A stretch of 64,000 nucleotides of DNA. Source: Lytechinus variegatus. Its lineage: Eukaryota > Echinodermata > Echinoidea > Temnopleuroida > Toxopneustidae. Made by a program: the position numbers and the translations under genes. Positions 10,816-22,448 of this stretch are shown in pieces. How positions within the stretch are numbered: position 1 is the stretch's first letter; the number at the start of each line of letters is the position of its first letter. The notes under the pieces are model-generated. The model was not told the DNA's origin, searched no databases, and saw only the letters and a program-made list of their open reading frames with translations. The stretch covers positions 19,737,361 through 19,801,360 of the forward strand of contig NC_054756.1 in assembly GCF_018143015.1 (NCBI RefSeq), given 5' to 3'.

Positions 10816-13164
10816 AAAAAGCACCGAGAAGATAACTTGTAAGGGTAAGATTTCACAAAATATATTTACAACACATGCATCACAATTAACTTGAAATGGG
10901 AGACTGAAAAAGAACAAAGCCAGGGTTCTGTGGAAGCAGTTCCCAGTGACTGGGCTATGTAACCAAAAATATGGAGTGCCAGCAACATCATCATCACCTG
11001 GAATGCTATTTTTCAACATATTGATGAATACTATAAACAGTGGTCCACACATCACTGTTTTGACCAAACGGTGTGCTCATTTTCTCCACAGAATCCAATT
11101 CATCTAGCTTGCAATGACCACCCAATCTACAATCACAGGGAAAATATCAGTCTAATGAAATTAAAAGTCGATCTCTTTCCTCCATCAAATACAGTCTGAT
11201 ACATTGATTAGTAATCTAGAGAGGAAGGACAGTGTAAATGCCTCTGATATGAGGAACTATGACAATGGTGGCTTGCCATACTCCTGTGAGGGCATCTCAC
11301 TGATGAACATCAAACCAACACTCTCAATGTGGGTCAAATTAAGATGAGAGGATCAAATTCTCCATGTAATTGCCCATTGACCTCTGTAATTTGAAGGCTA
11401 ATTCGGGTTAATGGATTACAATAAACCGTCAGCTCGTGTCAAGATATTAAATCAAGGAACACTTTCACACTTCAACCTTTTTCTTCTCTACATCCAACGG
11501 CCCATTGCTCTCACAAAGGAGATGAAAATAAACACCCAAGGCAATAGATTGGGATCAATATAATTAAAATTTTGGATGTGGATAAGGGGATAGGCCACAA
11601 TCCCCCTCCCCTCCCCAATGCTCCAGTTATATTAGATCCCTCCTCCATTTTTGGCTTAGCAAAATTTTGGGACAAGAAAATGCTCAGTGTGAGTGTGTGT
11701 GTGTTGTTTTTTTCATTTGATTTTTTTTATGAGGGGAGTGCTCCCCCCCTTATCTGCGAAATCCCAGATTCATTTTGCATCTTCAGTCATAGAATCATTT
11801 AGAAGTTAGAGGCCCGACGGATGCCTCAAGGGAAATTTGAAGGGGGTATGCATTCTCTGAATGGCTAATTCACACTGACCATGGATGTCTGGGTGTAAAA
11901 GCTCAAAGCACAGTACATCTGACTATCTAAAAACAAGAACATTCATTGATATAGCAGTCAGAGTGTTAAGATATATGGTACAGACCGAACTGTGCCATCT
12001 CCAAGGAGCTGAAAATTGCCCGATAATTGGCCATTGACCTGTTATTGGAGAGGGTTAAGTAAAGCATGGACCTATCGTAATAGGTCCATGAGTAAAGATA
12101 ACAGGAAAGAATAACTCCAATTACTAGAAGAGCATCTCCACTAGCCCAACAGGATGCAAAGAAATTGTTTAAAAAACTGTACTAATGTAATGATTATGTA
12201 ATTGGTGAAAGAAAATTTAGCATTGTTTCATTCTCATACCCTTTGCATGAATTTACCCTAAAATACTCCAGATTGAATGGAGAACAGGATGATGCGACTC
12301 TGCAATAAAAATTGTAATTGAATGAAATGAAAGCAGCACTGAAATGAGGTTATTCTGGTACCCAATCTTTCATGGATTGAAATTACCAGAATCTGATCCA
12401 TTTCTCACTGCATCCACAAAGTCAGGAAGAAGGTATTCACCCAATGCACTGCACGACTGGAAATCCATATGTGGGAATAAAAATCATCAATTTGACCACT
12501 TGACAAGCAATCTTCAACAAGTAGATCAGGTAAAAGCTCCCATGCAAGGATGAACAGAGATCAAAAGATCTTTATCTCTTTCAGGGTTATCTTTAACTGC
12601 TTATATCAGGGTAATTTATCAGAACATCAAGGATTCTTCCTTACCGTTTGCCAGTATAAAGCCAAAAATTGTTTTGCAAAACAGAAGTTTAATTCAAATG
12701 CACGATGAAAGTAAGGATGCACTGTTTATCATAACACTCGAAAACGATACAGTGACATAGTTTCCATTAATCTAAGTTAAACTATGACTATAGTTAGGCT
12801 TGTGCACACAGGGTGAAGCCATCAGTTGACATTAATTAGTCTACATCACAGATTGTATATGGGCTGGTGAATACAGACTAGAATGCAGTTGATACAATCC
12901 TGGCTGTCAATGGTCTAATGAAAACAGCTTTAATGCATAGGTCAAGCCTTTTTAGTTTGATACTGATACCACTTATTTCATTTTCAATCATTTTTTATTA
13001 AAGTAAAACAAAATTAATATAAATAACAAAGAGCAGGAAACATCTATTGCCACCTTCACATGCACAGACAGACAAGGAAATCAATGAAAGATTTTTGTGA
13101 GTGAAAACCACAATCTCATCTACTTTCTTGAAGTGGTTTTGTTAAACCAGTTAAGGAAACCAGG
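10816..13164. other. non-coding spacer
   Basis: No supported gene on either strand. Contains a perfect 24-base palindrome near 12067-12090 (ATGGACCTAT, 4-base loop, complement). Short open frames at 10706-11067, 11572-11802 and 12344-12553 show no recognisable domain and no partner exons. Confidence 0.5.
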
Positions 13165-13334
13165 TGGGTGTTTCATAAAGCTGTTCGTAAGTTAAGAGCA
13201 ACTTTAAGAACGACTGGTGATCCTTTCTGGTGGTAAATGGTATTAGCTTTGGCAATGGTTAAGCGCGTAAGAAAGGTTCACCAGTCGTTCTTAAAGTCGC
13301 TCTTAACTTGCGAACAGCTTTATGAAACGGCCCC
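13165..13334. mobile_element. hairpin MITE, 170 bp
   Basis: The left arm GGGTGTTTCATAAAGCTGTT (from 13165) pairs with the right arm ending AGCTTTATGAAACGGCCCC (13334). Both arms also carry AGAACGACTGGTGA or its complement, so nearly the whole unit folds on itself. Other family members lie at 42008-42156, 57416-57561 and 58411-58540, with a half copy near 40388-40414. Confidence 0.8.
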
Positions 13335-13628
13335 AAGTTTGTGGAAATACTCTCAGGAGAGTCACCTGTTCTGAGCAAAATTTAAAACTGCAGTATGCAG
13401 TGTAGGCATTCTACAGACAGTGTGTACAGACATGCACACACTCTCGTACTTCCCTATGAGGATAGCTTCCCGAACAACAGTGGTGTCCTCACCACACTAA
13501 AACCAGCTGAAAAACCCTCATCACGAGGTGGTTTTCGAATCTGGTTTGGATGACCACTTAAGACCACTTCCACGACAGCTTCAGGCATTCCCAATAGATA
13601 CGAAACTGGTATCCACTTAACTAGTTTG

Positions 13629-13787
13629 AAGGTCAAGTCCACCCCAGAAGAATGTAGATTTCAATAAATAGAGAAAAATCTAACTTGCATAACACTGAAA
13701 ATTTCATCACAATTTGATGTAAAATAAGAAATTTATGACATGTTTTTATTTGAATCAACTTTTTATTGGTGGTGGACTTATCCTTTA
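13629..13787. mobile_element. short copy of the GTCCACCCC inverted-repeat element
   Basis: Begins AAGGTCAAGTCCACCCC and ends GGTGGACTTATCCTTTA. Internal phrases AACACTGAAAATTTCATCA and ATGTAAAATAAGAAA match the 600-bp copies at 8346-8945 and 37187-37803. It looks like an internally deleted derivative. Confidence 0.7.
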
Positions 13788-14240
13788 AGAAGTAGAAGAG
13801 AATGGGGTCATATTTCTCATTGCAGACAATCAGTTCTTGACAGATCACCTCCATATGCAGAGACCGACTAGAATATCAATGAAAGTTCAATTTAAGTGAA
13901 TCATATTTCTCATTGCGGTAAAGCGGTTCTTTGACAGATCACCTCCAAATGGCAAGACTGACTCAAAAATTTCTAATCGCAGGAAATGGGGTTCTTAATA
14001 GATCAATTAAATGATTTGTCAAAATTAAAAAATATTTTTAAGAATGCAGGACATTCAGTTATGAGAAAAAATTCCATCTGGAGAACGGCAATTAACATTG
14101 TGCAACTATATAGTGAGACTAAATGGGATATTATTCATAACTGCCCTGCACACCATAGAGCTGGTGATGAGTACAGTAAGAAAAATAATGCAAGCATGAC
14201 AGCTTTCCAGACTCCTAAGAAGGGTGTAAGGTCTCACTTT

Positions 14241-15024
14241 GCGCCCCTGACCCACTTGCCACTCCCACATTGTACATGTTTACCTCTTTGCGCCCCTGAC
14301 CCACTTGCCACTCCCACATTGTACATGTTTACCTCTTTGCGCCCCTGACCCACTTGCCACTCCCACATTGTACATGTTTACCTCTTTGCGCCCCTGACCC
14401 ACTTGCCACTCCCACATTGTACATGTTTACCTCTTTGCGCCCCTGACCCACTTGCCACTCCCACATTGTACATGTTTACCTCTTTGCGCCCCTGACCCAC
14501 TTGCCACTCCCACATTGTACATGTTTACCTCTTTGCGCCCCTGACCCACTTGCCACTCCCACTTTGTACATGTTTACCTCTGTTCGCCCCTGACCCACTT
14601 GCCACTCCCACATTGTACATGTTTACCTCTGTTTGCCCCTGACCCACTTGCCACTCCCACATTGTACATGTTTACCTCTGTGCGCCCCTGACCCACTTGC
14701 CACTCCCACCTTGTACATGTTTACCTCTGTTCGCCCCTGACCCACTTGCCACTCCCACCTTGTACATGTTTACCTCTTTGCACCCCTGACCCACTTGCCA
14801 CTCCCACCTTGTACATGTTTACCTCTTTGCACCCCTGACCCACTTGCCACTCCCACATTGTACATGTTTACCTCTGTTCGCCCCTGACCCACTTGCCACT
14901 CCCACATTGTACATGTTTACCTCTTTGCGCCCCTGACCCACTTGCCACTCCCACCTTGTACATGTTTACCTCTTTGCACCCCTGACCCACTTGCCACTCC
15001 CACATTGTACATGTTTACCTCAGT
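14241..15024. repeat. 49-bp minisatellite, 16 tandem copies
   Basis: The unit starts GCGCCCCTGACCCACTTGCC and ends ACATGTTTACCTCTTT. Copies start every 49 bases from 14241 to 14976. The first six to seven units are nearly identical. Later units vary at two positions: C-A/C/T-TTGTAC and TTTGCG/TGTTCG/TGTTTG/TTTGCA before CCCC. There are no unique spacers, so it is not a CRISPR-like array. Confidence 0.97.
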
Positions 15025-16383
15025 CTATTTTATCCCTTTCTTCACTGGATTGTACCTGTGCTCTGCATATTGGTCAAATAAATAATGGATCTGAATAATT
15101 TTTGTTAAAATAAATATACTTATGTTACATATATTAACTGAAAAAAAAGGATACACTTAAATTGTTAGTCATGTTTGTTTTAAAATTCCCAAACTTTTTT
15201 TCATTTTCTTGGAGTCATATAACCTACTTTAGGTTTGGCCCTAAAATGATTGCTCATTAGGGCTGCATGCATCCCATACCATGGCATGGCTCTCCCTACT
15301 TGCAATCAAATCTAGGTAATTAATGATACTCATCTAAATGTAATTTAAATGCACAATTGATGATTGAGAGGGGATATTTATCTCACTCAAACTTGTTAAA
15401 ACATTAAATAAGGCAAAGATTACTTCGTAATGGTGACACCACTTAGAAATCATGAAAAACTAATGTCATATGAATTATGTATCAATTCATTAGTGCCAAA
15501 ATGTCATTCTGTTTTTCCTTGCTAAAAATGAATAATTAAGAGCAGCCTGAAACTACCTACTAGCATAGGATTTGATTATTAATCTGAATATATTACCTAA
15601 AACTAAGGTCTATAATGATGATGAATCTTGCCATACTGCTTTGATTTACAAAAGTGAGCAGATTTGTTGGGAAAGGACTTTACCAAATGTTGCAATAAAT
15701 TGCCCAGGTGGAAAACAACAAATGTTTGGGGGGAACTTCATGTAAATACAGGATGATGATAATTATAAAAGAAAATATCAAACCTTAAAAAAATGAGAGA
15801 GAAAGGGAGAGGGAAAGAGACAGAGGAAAGGAGAAAGAAAGTGAAACAGAGAAAGAGGGAATTGAAAGATGGAAGATAGAGTAAAAATGAAGAACAGGGA
15901 ATGAGAATAAAGAAAAAGGGAGAATCATAAAGGGGATGGAAACAAAATTAAAAAGGATGACAAAAAAAACATCTAAAAAAAAAGACGGAACAAATAAGAA
16001 AAAAAAGAGGAAAACACAGAAATGGGATAAAATATAATTTGGATTAAATCTTTTTATCATTTTTTTTCCATTTCCTATTCAACGTTATGAAATTCTTACA
16101 ATGAAATTCCAGTTTATCACATGGATGCTACTAACATTAGATCTTTATTTTTTTTTATAGAGCTTTGATGTAAGAAAACCAAGAAAAATTACAGTACACA
16201 AAGTAATGTCCTACAAATCTATCATGGCCACATTACAAAAAAAATAGACGAGCAATTTTTTTTACCAAAAAATAGAATATACCATGATTGCTGTCTTGAA
16301 TCTTCAACGTGCTTTTTTCTTTAATCACAGTTACATGACAAAAGAATAATAGGAAAGGCCTAATCATACATCATCTGGAAATA
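15025..16383. other. AT-rich non-coding sequence with an A/G-rich tract
   Basis: Position 15789-15990 is purine-rich (GAGAGAAAGGGAGAGGG type). The rest is unremarkable AT-rich sequence without supported exons. Confidence 0.5.
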
Positions 16384-16720
16384 CGTCAATTCTAATAATA
16401 ATACATGAGATTTTTATAGCGCATTTTCCATCCTGATTAGATGCTCAAGGTGGTGCAGAGCAGGACAACAAACACTATTTACATGTAATACATGTCTGAA
16501 CAATAAATCAATGTCTATCAAAAAGCACTCTTATACAGGTATGTTTTCAGGTTGCCCTTGAAGGTGGTCACTCAAGTCTTGGGTTTTCAAACTCTGTGGA
16601 AGAGAATTTCACGGGTTAGGCCCTGCATGAGCAAAGGCCTGTTCCCTGCATAATTTTGGAGCAACTGGAATTTGTAAGATGAGATTAGATGATGAAGATC
16701 GTAAGGTTCTTGAGGGTGGG
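16384..16720. repeat. probable dispersed repeat with a TAATAATAATA end
   Basis: Starts with TAATAATAATACATGAGATTTTTATAGCGC. The AT-trinucleotide plus TATAGCGC layout resembles retroelement 3' ends elsewhere in the window (for example 44200-44240 and 50540-50571). The open frame on the minus strand (16609-16842) is not recognised. Confidence 0.35.
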
Positions 16721-17624
16721 TAATTATGCATCAAAGACTTATTGTAACTGGGGGAAGTTCCATCGACTATATGAAGAAAGAAAAATGTTGAACCCAAAAA
16801 TGTAGAAAAATTATGTAATCGTTGGGAGTACCACCTCAACACTAAATTGTAGAATTGGAAATTATTTCATAAGGTTTTTCTTGAAAACTATTGTCTATGG
16901 AATGAAAACACTTGTAAAAATGCATTGACATAAAACAAAGATGAAAGCGCTGTCATTTTTAAAAAGAAGTCTACATAAAAACCCGCTTGTGTAAAGTTCA
17001 AGAGCATTTAATGTCAATAAATTGCCATAATCTCACTCCTTTCCAACACCTAATGTAATGGATTTTGATTGGATGGATGAGATGAGAGTGCTATCAAACA
17101 GCATTACTCCATGGATAATGCTTAGAAAGTAGGTGTGTCTTACAGAGACAAAATGAAGATAAAATGGTTTCCGAATACCAATTCCGAGATATTATAAGGG
17201 TATTTTATCTCACTGATTTTAACAGAGATGAGATATCATATTTCATCGGAGATAAAACGGATCTCAGAATACCACCCCATGTTTTGTAGATGGCAACAAG
17301 GCTCTGATTTGATGAAGCAATGCAATATGGTACACCAAATGCAAATCCTTTCAAAAGGGCAAGGTAGAATCCATAAAATTGAAATCTAGGTCTTACCTTA
17401 CCACACCCTTGCCCACTTTGACTGAACTCCTGCATAACATATTGTTCAGAGATTCTAAAATATGGTTTCGAAATTTAAATTCAGCACAACACTCATTATT
17501 CATGAAACCATACAATTAAATCAAGGTTGCTACAAAAAAACAAATCAAATATTAATAGAAATCACCATCTTACACTGTTTACTGCATGACTATGGGATAT
17601 GAGGTATGCAAGCCAGTTCTGGGT

Positions 17625-17960
17625 CAATTAGAAGAAAAAAAGGAGAAAGAGAAAGAGGAGAAGGAGGAGGAAGAGGAGTAGGAGAAGAAGAAGAAAAAGA
17701 AGGAGAAGAAAAAGAAGAAGAAAAGGAAAAAGAAGAGAAGGAGAAGAAAAAGAAAAAGGAGGAGGAGAAGAATGAGGAGAAGAAAAAGTACTTTGTTCCT
17801 GGAGCTGTAGTTTGTTTTTTATTATTAATTATCATTACTGCTATCATAATTGTTATCATCACTATCATCATTTCTATCAATGTTACTAATTTTATGATTA
17901 TGATTATTATCGTTATCCTCATCATCATCATCTTCATTATTACAAATATTACGTGATTCA
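17625..17960. repeat. GAA/GGA purine tract followed by ATT/ATC triplets
   Basis: Position 17630-17790 is a nearly pure AAG/GGA tract and 17815-17955 is an imperfect ATC/ATT triplet array. The two long frames on opposite strands (116 and 123 residues) are Glu/Lys- or Ser-rich products of this composition and were not taken as genes. Confidence 0.8.
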
Positions 17961-18369
17961 TTTGGCATTCATGTCCACTCTGCAGACTGCCCTGGAATGA
18001 ATTAAGTGTTACTATTACTATGGCTATTGGAGATTGTTCAAAGGTGTTATACTAATGCATTTGATGATTAATAACTCTGAGAATCAATAATTAAGATAAA
18101 ACCTCTTTCTCCCTCACACCCTCCAGCGTGGGATAAGCAGGTCTTTAGAGACTTTAAGCCATCTTTAAGTTGCAGACATGTCTTGTACAGTGATATCAGA
18201 GACAGGAAAACGCGGGTGTGAATTAGTCTGACACCTACATGCCTGGGAGAAGCTCTGCTTAAAGGACCTGATCACCTGCTTATTTAAGACAATGACCGAG
18301 ATTGAATAATCGCTAGATGTATTGAATAATAGAGGCATGCAGTGTTGTAGTGTCATCTGCAATCGAATG

Positions 18370-18860
18370 TCAATATTCATGTTATGGGGGGGGGCAATAT
18401 ATGGCCCTCCCCCCCCCCCCCCCCTCCTGGGCCATGCTCTCTGTCTGTCTCATTCTCTCACTGTCTCAAGCATGTTTAGGGTCTGAAACTGTCCACTAAC
18501 CACTCTCTGTAAATTGGATTAAAACACTGATGTGCAAGGGATAGTCCACAATTAATCACCTTGCCTCTCCGCTCTTCAGAAAATGGAATTAGACTCTTGA
18601 TGTGAAAGGGACAGTCTACAATTAATCACTTTGCCTAGCCACTCTACAGAAAATGGAATTAGAATCTTGATGTAAAGGGACCAGTTCACAATTACTCACC
18701 TTGCCTTCAGAAAATTGGGATAAGAATACATTTGTGAAAAGGACAAATATATACAGTGTATCATATTGCAGATCCATTCTTCGAAATTTGGGGTATGAAA
18801 GGGGAATAAAACGGGAAGCATAATGTATCAGGTTACCTAGCCATTCTTCAAAATTTAAGA
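18370..18860. repeat. G/C homopolymers then a ~70-bp degenerate tandem repeat
   Basis: G10 at about 18386 and a C-run at about 18406-18424 flank ATATATGGCC. From about 18490 to 18860, units with CACAATTAATCACCTTGCC and CAGAAAATGGAATTAGA recur at 60-70 base spacing with increasing decay, four to five copies. Confidence 0.65.
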
Positions 18861-21785
18861 TTAAAATACGGATACAGCCTACAGGTCAGCATACATATCA
18901 CTTCCAAATCCGGCTGCTATTCTACGCCCAGTTAAAATTTTTGAAGGCTTTGCCTGCCTATCACCTTGCCTCATTAATTCATAATGTAGAATTCCCTTAA
19001 GAAGCATTGGTTCTGGGACAACATGTGATACTGTACATATCTAAAACTGATACAAACACAGGAAAAGAACCAGTGGTGTAATGAGCCACAAATTTTGAGG
19101 GAGCTAGATATGGCATATCAGGAAAAATTTATAAAAAGTTGTGCAAGAGTAAAGCAAGCATGCAAACATTTTGACACTTTTAATACAAAGATTCGTTTGT
19201 GATAGATTTTGACATAATATAAAACAAAAATAATACATTTCTCCCTATCTCGTTCCTTTTCTGATTCTTGGTCGTGAAAAATTTCATCATGAGCCGATGG
19301 CCATCTTAAACAAAATAATTTTCTTTTCTTAATCCACAATTGATGATTTGAATATCTTGGGGAGAAGGTGTACAAATTCTGATTCCTTATATCATTTTTC
19401 CAAGACTGTGTCTGATATAATCTTTCTCCATATCTCCTTGAAACATACATTTAATTTGAAATTAACAAATTCTCTCTTTTGTTGGATTTTTCACATGCAG
19501 TCATCCATTTTATACTCGCACACATTTGTTGTATATTTGCACTGTACATTTCAATGGAGGTCAATAGTATCATATTACACCCAAATTGGATTGTGTCTGG
19601 AAGGCAATCATCATGAAAAGGTATCATCTCCCCTATCAACTGAGCCTTACCCATCATTTCCTTGGTTATCTTGTTGCTAAAAAACATTGATTTTTATAGA
19701 CTGATCTAAAAAAAATCAAATGTCTGTATTCTATTTTAAAGTACAAGGTCACAATTTTAGCAAAAATGTGTTCGTTCTTCTTTTCTTTATTCTTCTTGTT
19801 ATTTTTGTTTTATTTCTTTTCTTCTTTTTCAATTCATTTGTATGAAAAATTATAGAAATAATCACTTCTTTGATATGCATAATAACATATAAATAGTATC
19901 TATGTGTGTGGAAGAAATGTTTAAAATTTGTATATGTGGCTAATATGTGTGCTGCTTAAAAACGCATGTTTTTATTAAACACAGATTTGACTCTGTTGAA
20001 TTCTAATTTATGAATTATTGATTTTATATCATGAGTGTTGGACATTACTTTGTGTTTCAGAGAGACAATCCTTTGATTGTGAACAAACATTTCGAACTGG
20101 GTTGATATTTCTGAATCAGATCACTGTATTGTATCCATGAATGTATTTATTGCGTGTGTATTATGAAACTGACATGTTAGGGACGAATTCCAACAACTTT
20201 TTTATTTACTGGGGTGCGGTGGGAGTTTAGATTTAGGGCTTTTATAAACTCGTAATTTATCTCATGCATGAGACAGTCATCTTCCCTTCATATTCATCTT
20301 ACTACTTCTGAGTTTGAGGTCGCCTTAGAGATGAAGCTATCAAGAAATATTATTTATGATTACAAAATACTGCATATATATATCTATGACCTGGCATTTC
20401 AAAGCCCACAATGGCTCCTATAAAATGATTTTTAGAGAGAGATTTGTATTGATCTTGAATAGGCACATCCTGAGCTTTAGAATGATTCATATCTTATAAA
20501 AAAATATATAACTTTTCACCAGATGAGTGACTGTACTGCTTCCAGAAGAAGAAGATACAAAATGATCAACAAGCACCCATGAACGTATTAGATTGATTTT
20601 AAAGGAAATTCAGTGAGAGCTTCACAGAAAGAGGGAGAAAACAAGGTTTGAAGTCTTAGGTATGCCACTTGGAATTGATCAGAGGGCCTGAAAATCACTT
20701 AGAATCCAATAATTTGCCCACAAAAATGCTAAAACTATGGCCTGAAAATAAATTGCCAGAGCCTGAATTCCTGAAGCCTGAAAACTGGCATCCCTGAAGT
20801 CTGGAATTCATTCAAGCATGGTGTGTGCAGACTCTGCAATCTCAGTAAAACTTCCAGTCATCCATGAAAAAAATGACGTCAAGAAAATCTGAAATCTTGT
20901 CTTTAATATAACTAAGCAACTTCATATTTGACAGTGCAAATAAGATTTACTATTTCCGATATGCCAATATATCTCCTTTTTTTTCTTTCTCAGGACCAAA
21001 TTACTATTCGGGCTTTTTTTTAATACAGAGAACATTCCTTGGTGACTATTTTTGGCTTTGGGGTGGCTGGTAACACACACAAAAAAATGTAAGCCAAATG
21101 TCAAGGTGCTTGAATCGTATCTCCATGTTTGATGGATCTCCCAACAGATGTTGGGTCTATCTCTCTTGATCAGTGGCAAATTTGACCATGCTCCTCCTCA
21201 TTAATATTTGACCAACTCCAATTGACCTGCAATTGGCCTGGATGACGTATTGTCCTTGGTCATTAGGGTTCCATTTCATTTTTTTTTGTACAAATTAATC
21301 TGTACTACACGAGATGGGAATGGGGGAAACAAGAATCAAGGGAATAGCGATCCATCTTTTTCCCACTTTACTCAGTTATTAACAGAGCTTTATAGTTTTT
21401 ATCATTTTTATTGATTTTTTTAATCATTATTTTCTTCTCCAGCCATCATTCATATAATATATTTTCCACATCATAGCAAATATACATGTACTGTAAATAA
21501 AAAAAAAACTTTTTTGGCATGAAACATCCTGCTTGGTTATTTCTTTTGATTGGTATTTTACTGTGTGCTGACTGCGAATAATATAGATTCACATTCATCT
21601 TGCAGCAAACAAAGCTATGCACTATAATTTTTTTTGCAGTATTTGTATTAGTGTTTATGATCGTGTTAATGGTATTATTTTTTTGTTCATTCAAGTATGA
21701 GTCATGAGATAAATTTGCGTATGGTTTAGAGTAAACTCACCAAAAACAGATTCAATACAAAACACTATCACCAGCATTGAGAAAA
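18861..21785. other. unique AT-rich sequence, no gene recognised
   Basis: I looked on the minus strand for the missing laminin LG4/LG5 exons (a Trp-His motif, a YVGG motif, or FDLG codons between AG and GT). I found none. The overlapping open frames at 19118-19687 occur on both strands and have no recognisable domain. Confidence 0.45.
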
Positions 21786-21789
21786 TCAT

Positions 21790-22236
21790 TATCCTCATCG
21801 AATCCAAAATTGACATCAGTAACACATCATCATTCTCCTCCTCCTCATCATTATCAGCCTCATCACCCTCAACATCATAATCACCATCATCAACAGCATT
21901 ACAATCATCCACATCATTAACAGCATCATCATCATCATCATCTTCATCATCGATCATCTTCATCATCATCATTGTCATTATCATGATCATCATGATCATC
22001 TTCATCATCATCATCATCATCATCAAATCATATATTACATCAAAAACTTTGACATTAACAACATCATCATTCTCCTCCTCCTCATCATCCTCATCATTAT
22101 CAGCCTCATCATCATAACCATCCTAATCGTCATCATAATCACCAACCTCATCATCATAACAATCATCAACATCATCATCACCACCACCATAACCTCCACC
22201 AAAACCAGCACCACCACCCAAATCATCATCAACATG
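21790..22236. repeat. ATC/CTC triplet array, partly duplicated
   Basis: The block from about 21825 (CATTCTCCTCCTCCTCATCA) is repeated from about 22066 with the same order of motifs: ATTATCAGCCTCATCA, then ATAATCACCA. This indicates a ~240-bp duplication of an imperfect triplet repeat. The Met/Asp-rich frames over it are artefacts of the repeat. Confidence 0.8.
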
Positions 22237-22288
22237 ACGTCACTAATCCAACGCTAACGCAGAAATAATATTCAACTTATAGACTCAC

Positions 22289-22448
22289 ACTTTTGCAACT
22301 TCTTGAGGGTTGATTTGGAAGGCCAAATGACTGCCTGGAACGCTCCCAAACCTTCCAGCTGTGTTGGCCATTGAAGGTGTTCCAGGATTATAGCATAGGG
22401 TTTCTAGCTCTTCTGGAGGGATGGGTGTGGCAGGCAACAGGGGCTGAG
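22289..22448 (-). CDS. laminin exon 36: LG3-LG4 linker and start of LG4
   Basis: After joining to the previous exon it reads [19 protein letters not shown], a Pro-rich linker like that between LG3 and LG4 in vertebrates. It is followed by [20 protein letters not shown], the first strands of LG4 (compare GLTQNSHFILPFNQSAV in alpha-1). Acceptor TTGGTTTCAG and donor GTGAGT are clear; the exon ends in phase 2. No following exon was identified between 1 and 22288. Confidence 0.88.

Noticed and set aside
14241..15024. Regularly spaced repeat that might be read as a CRISPR array
   Set aside because: Units are directly adjacent 49-bp copies with no unique spacers, and the genome is eukaryotic.
17590..17961. 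Overlapping frames of 116 and 123 residues on opposite strands
   Set aside because: Both are simple-sequence products of GAA/GGA and ATC tracts.
19118..19687. 110-residue frames on both strands
   Set aside because: No recognisable domain, no splice partner and no codon-like composition; overlapping antisense frames are expected by chance.
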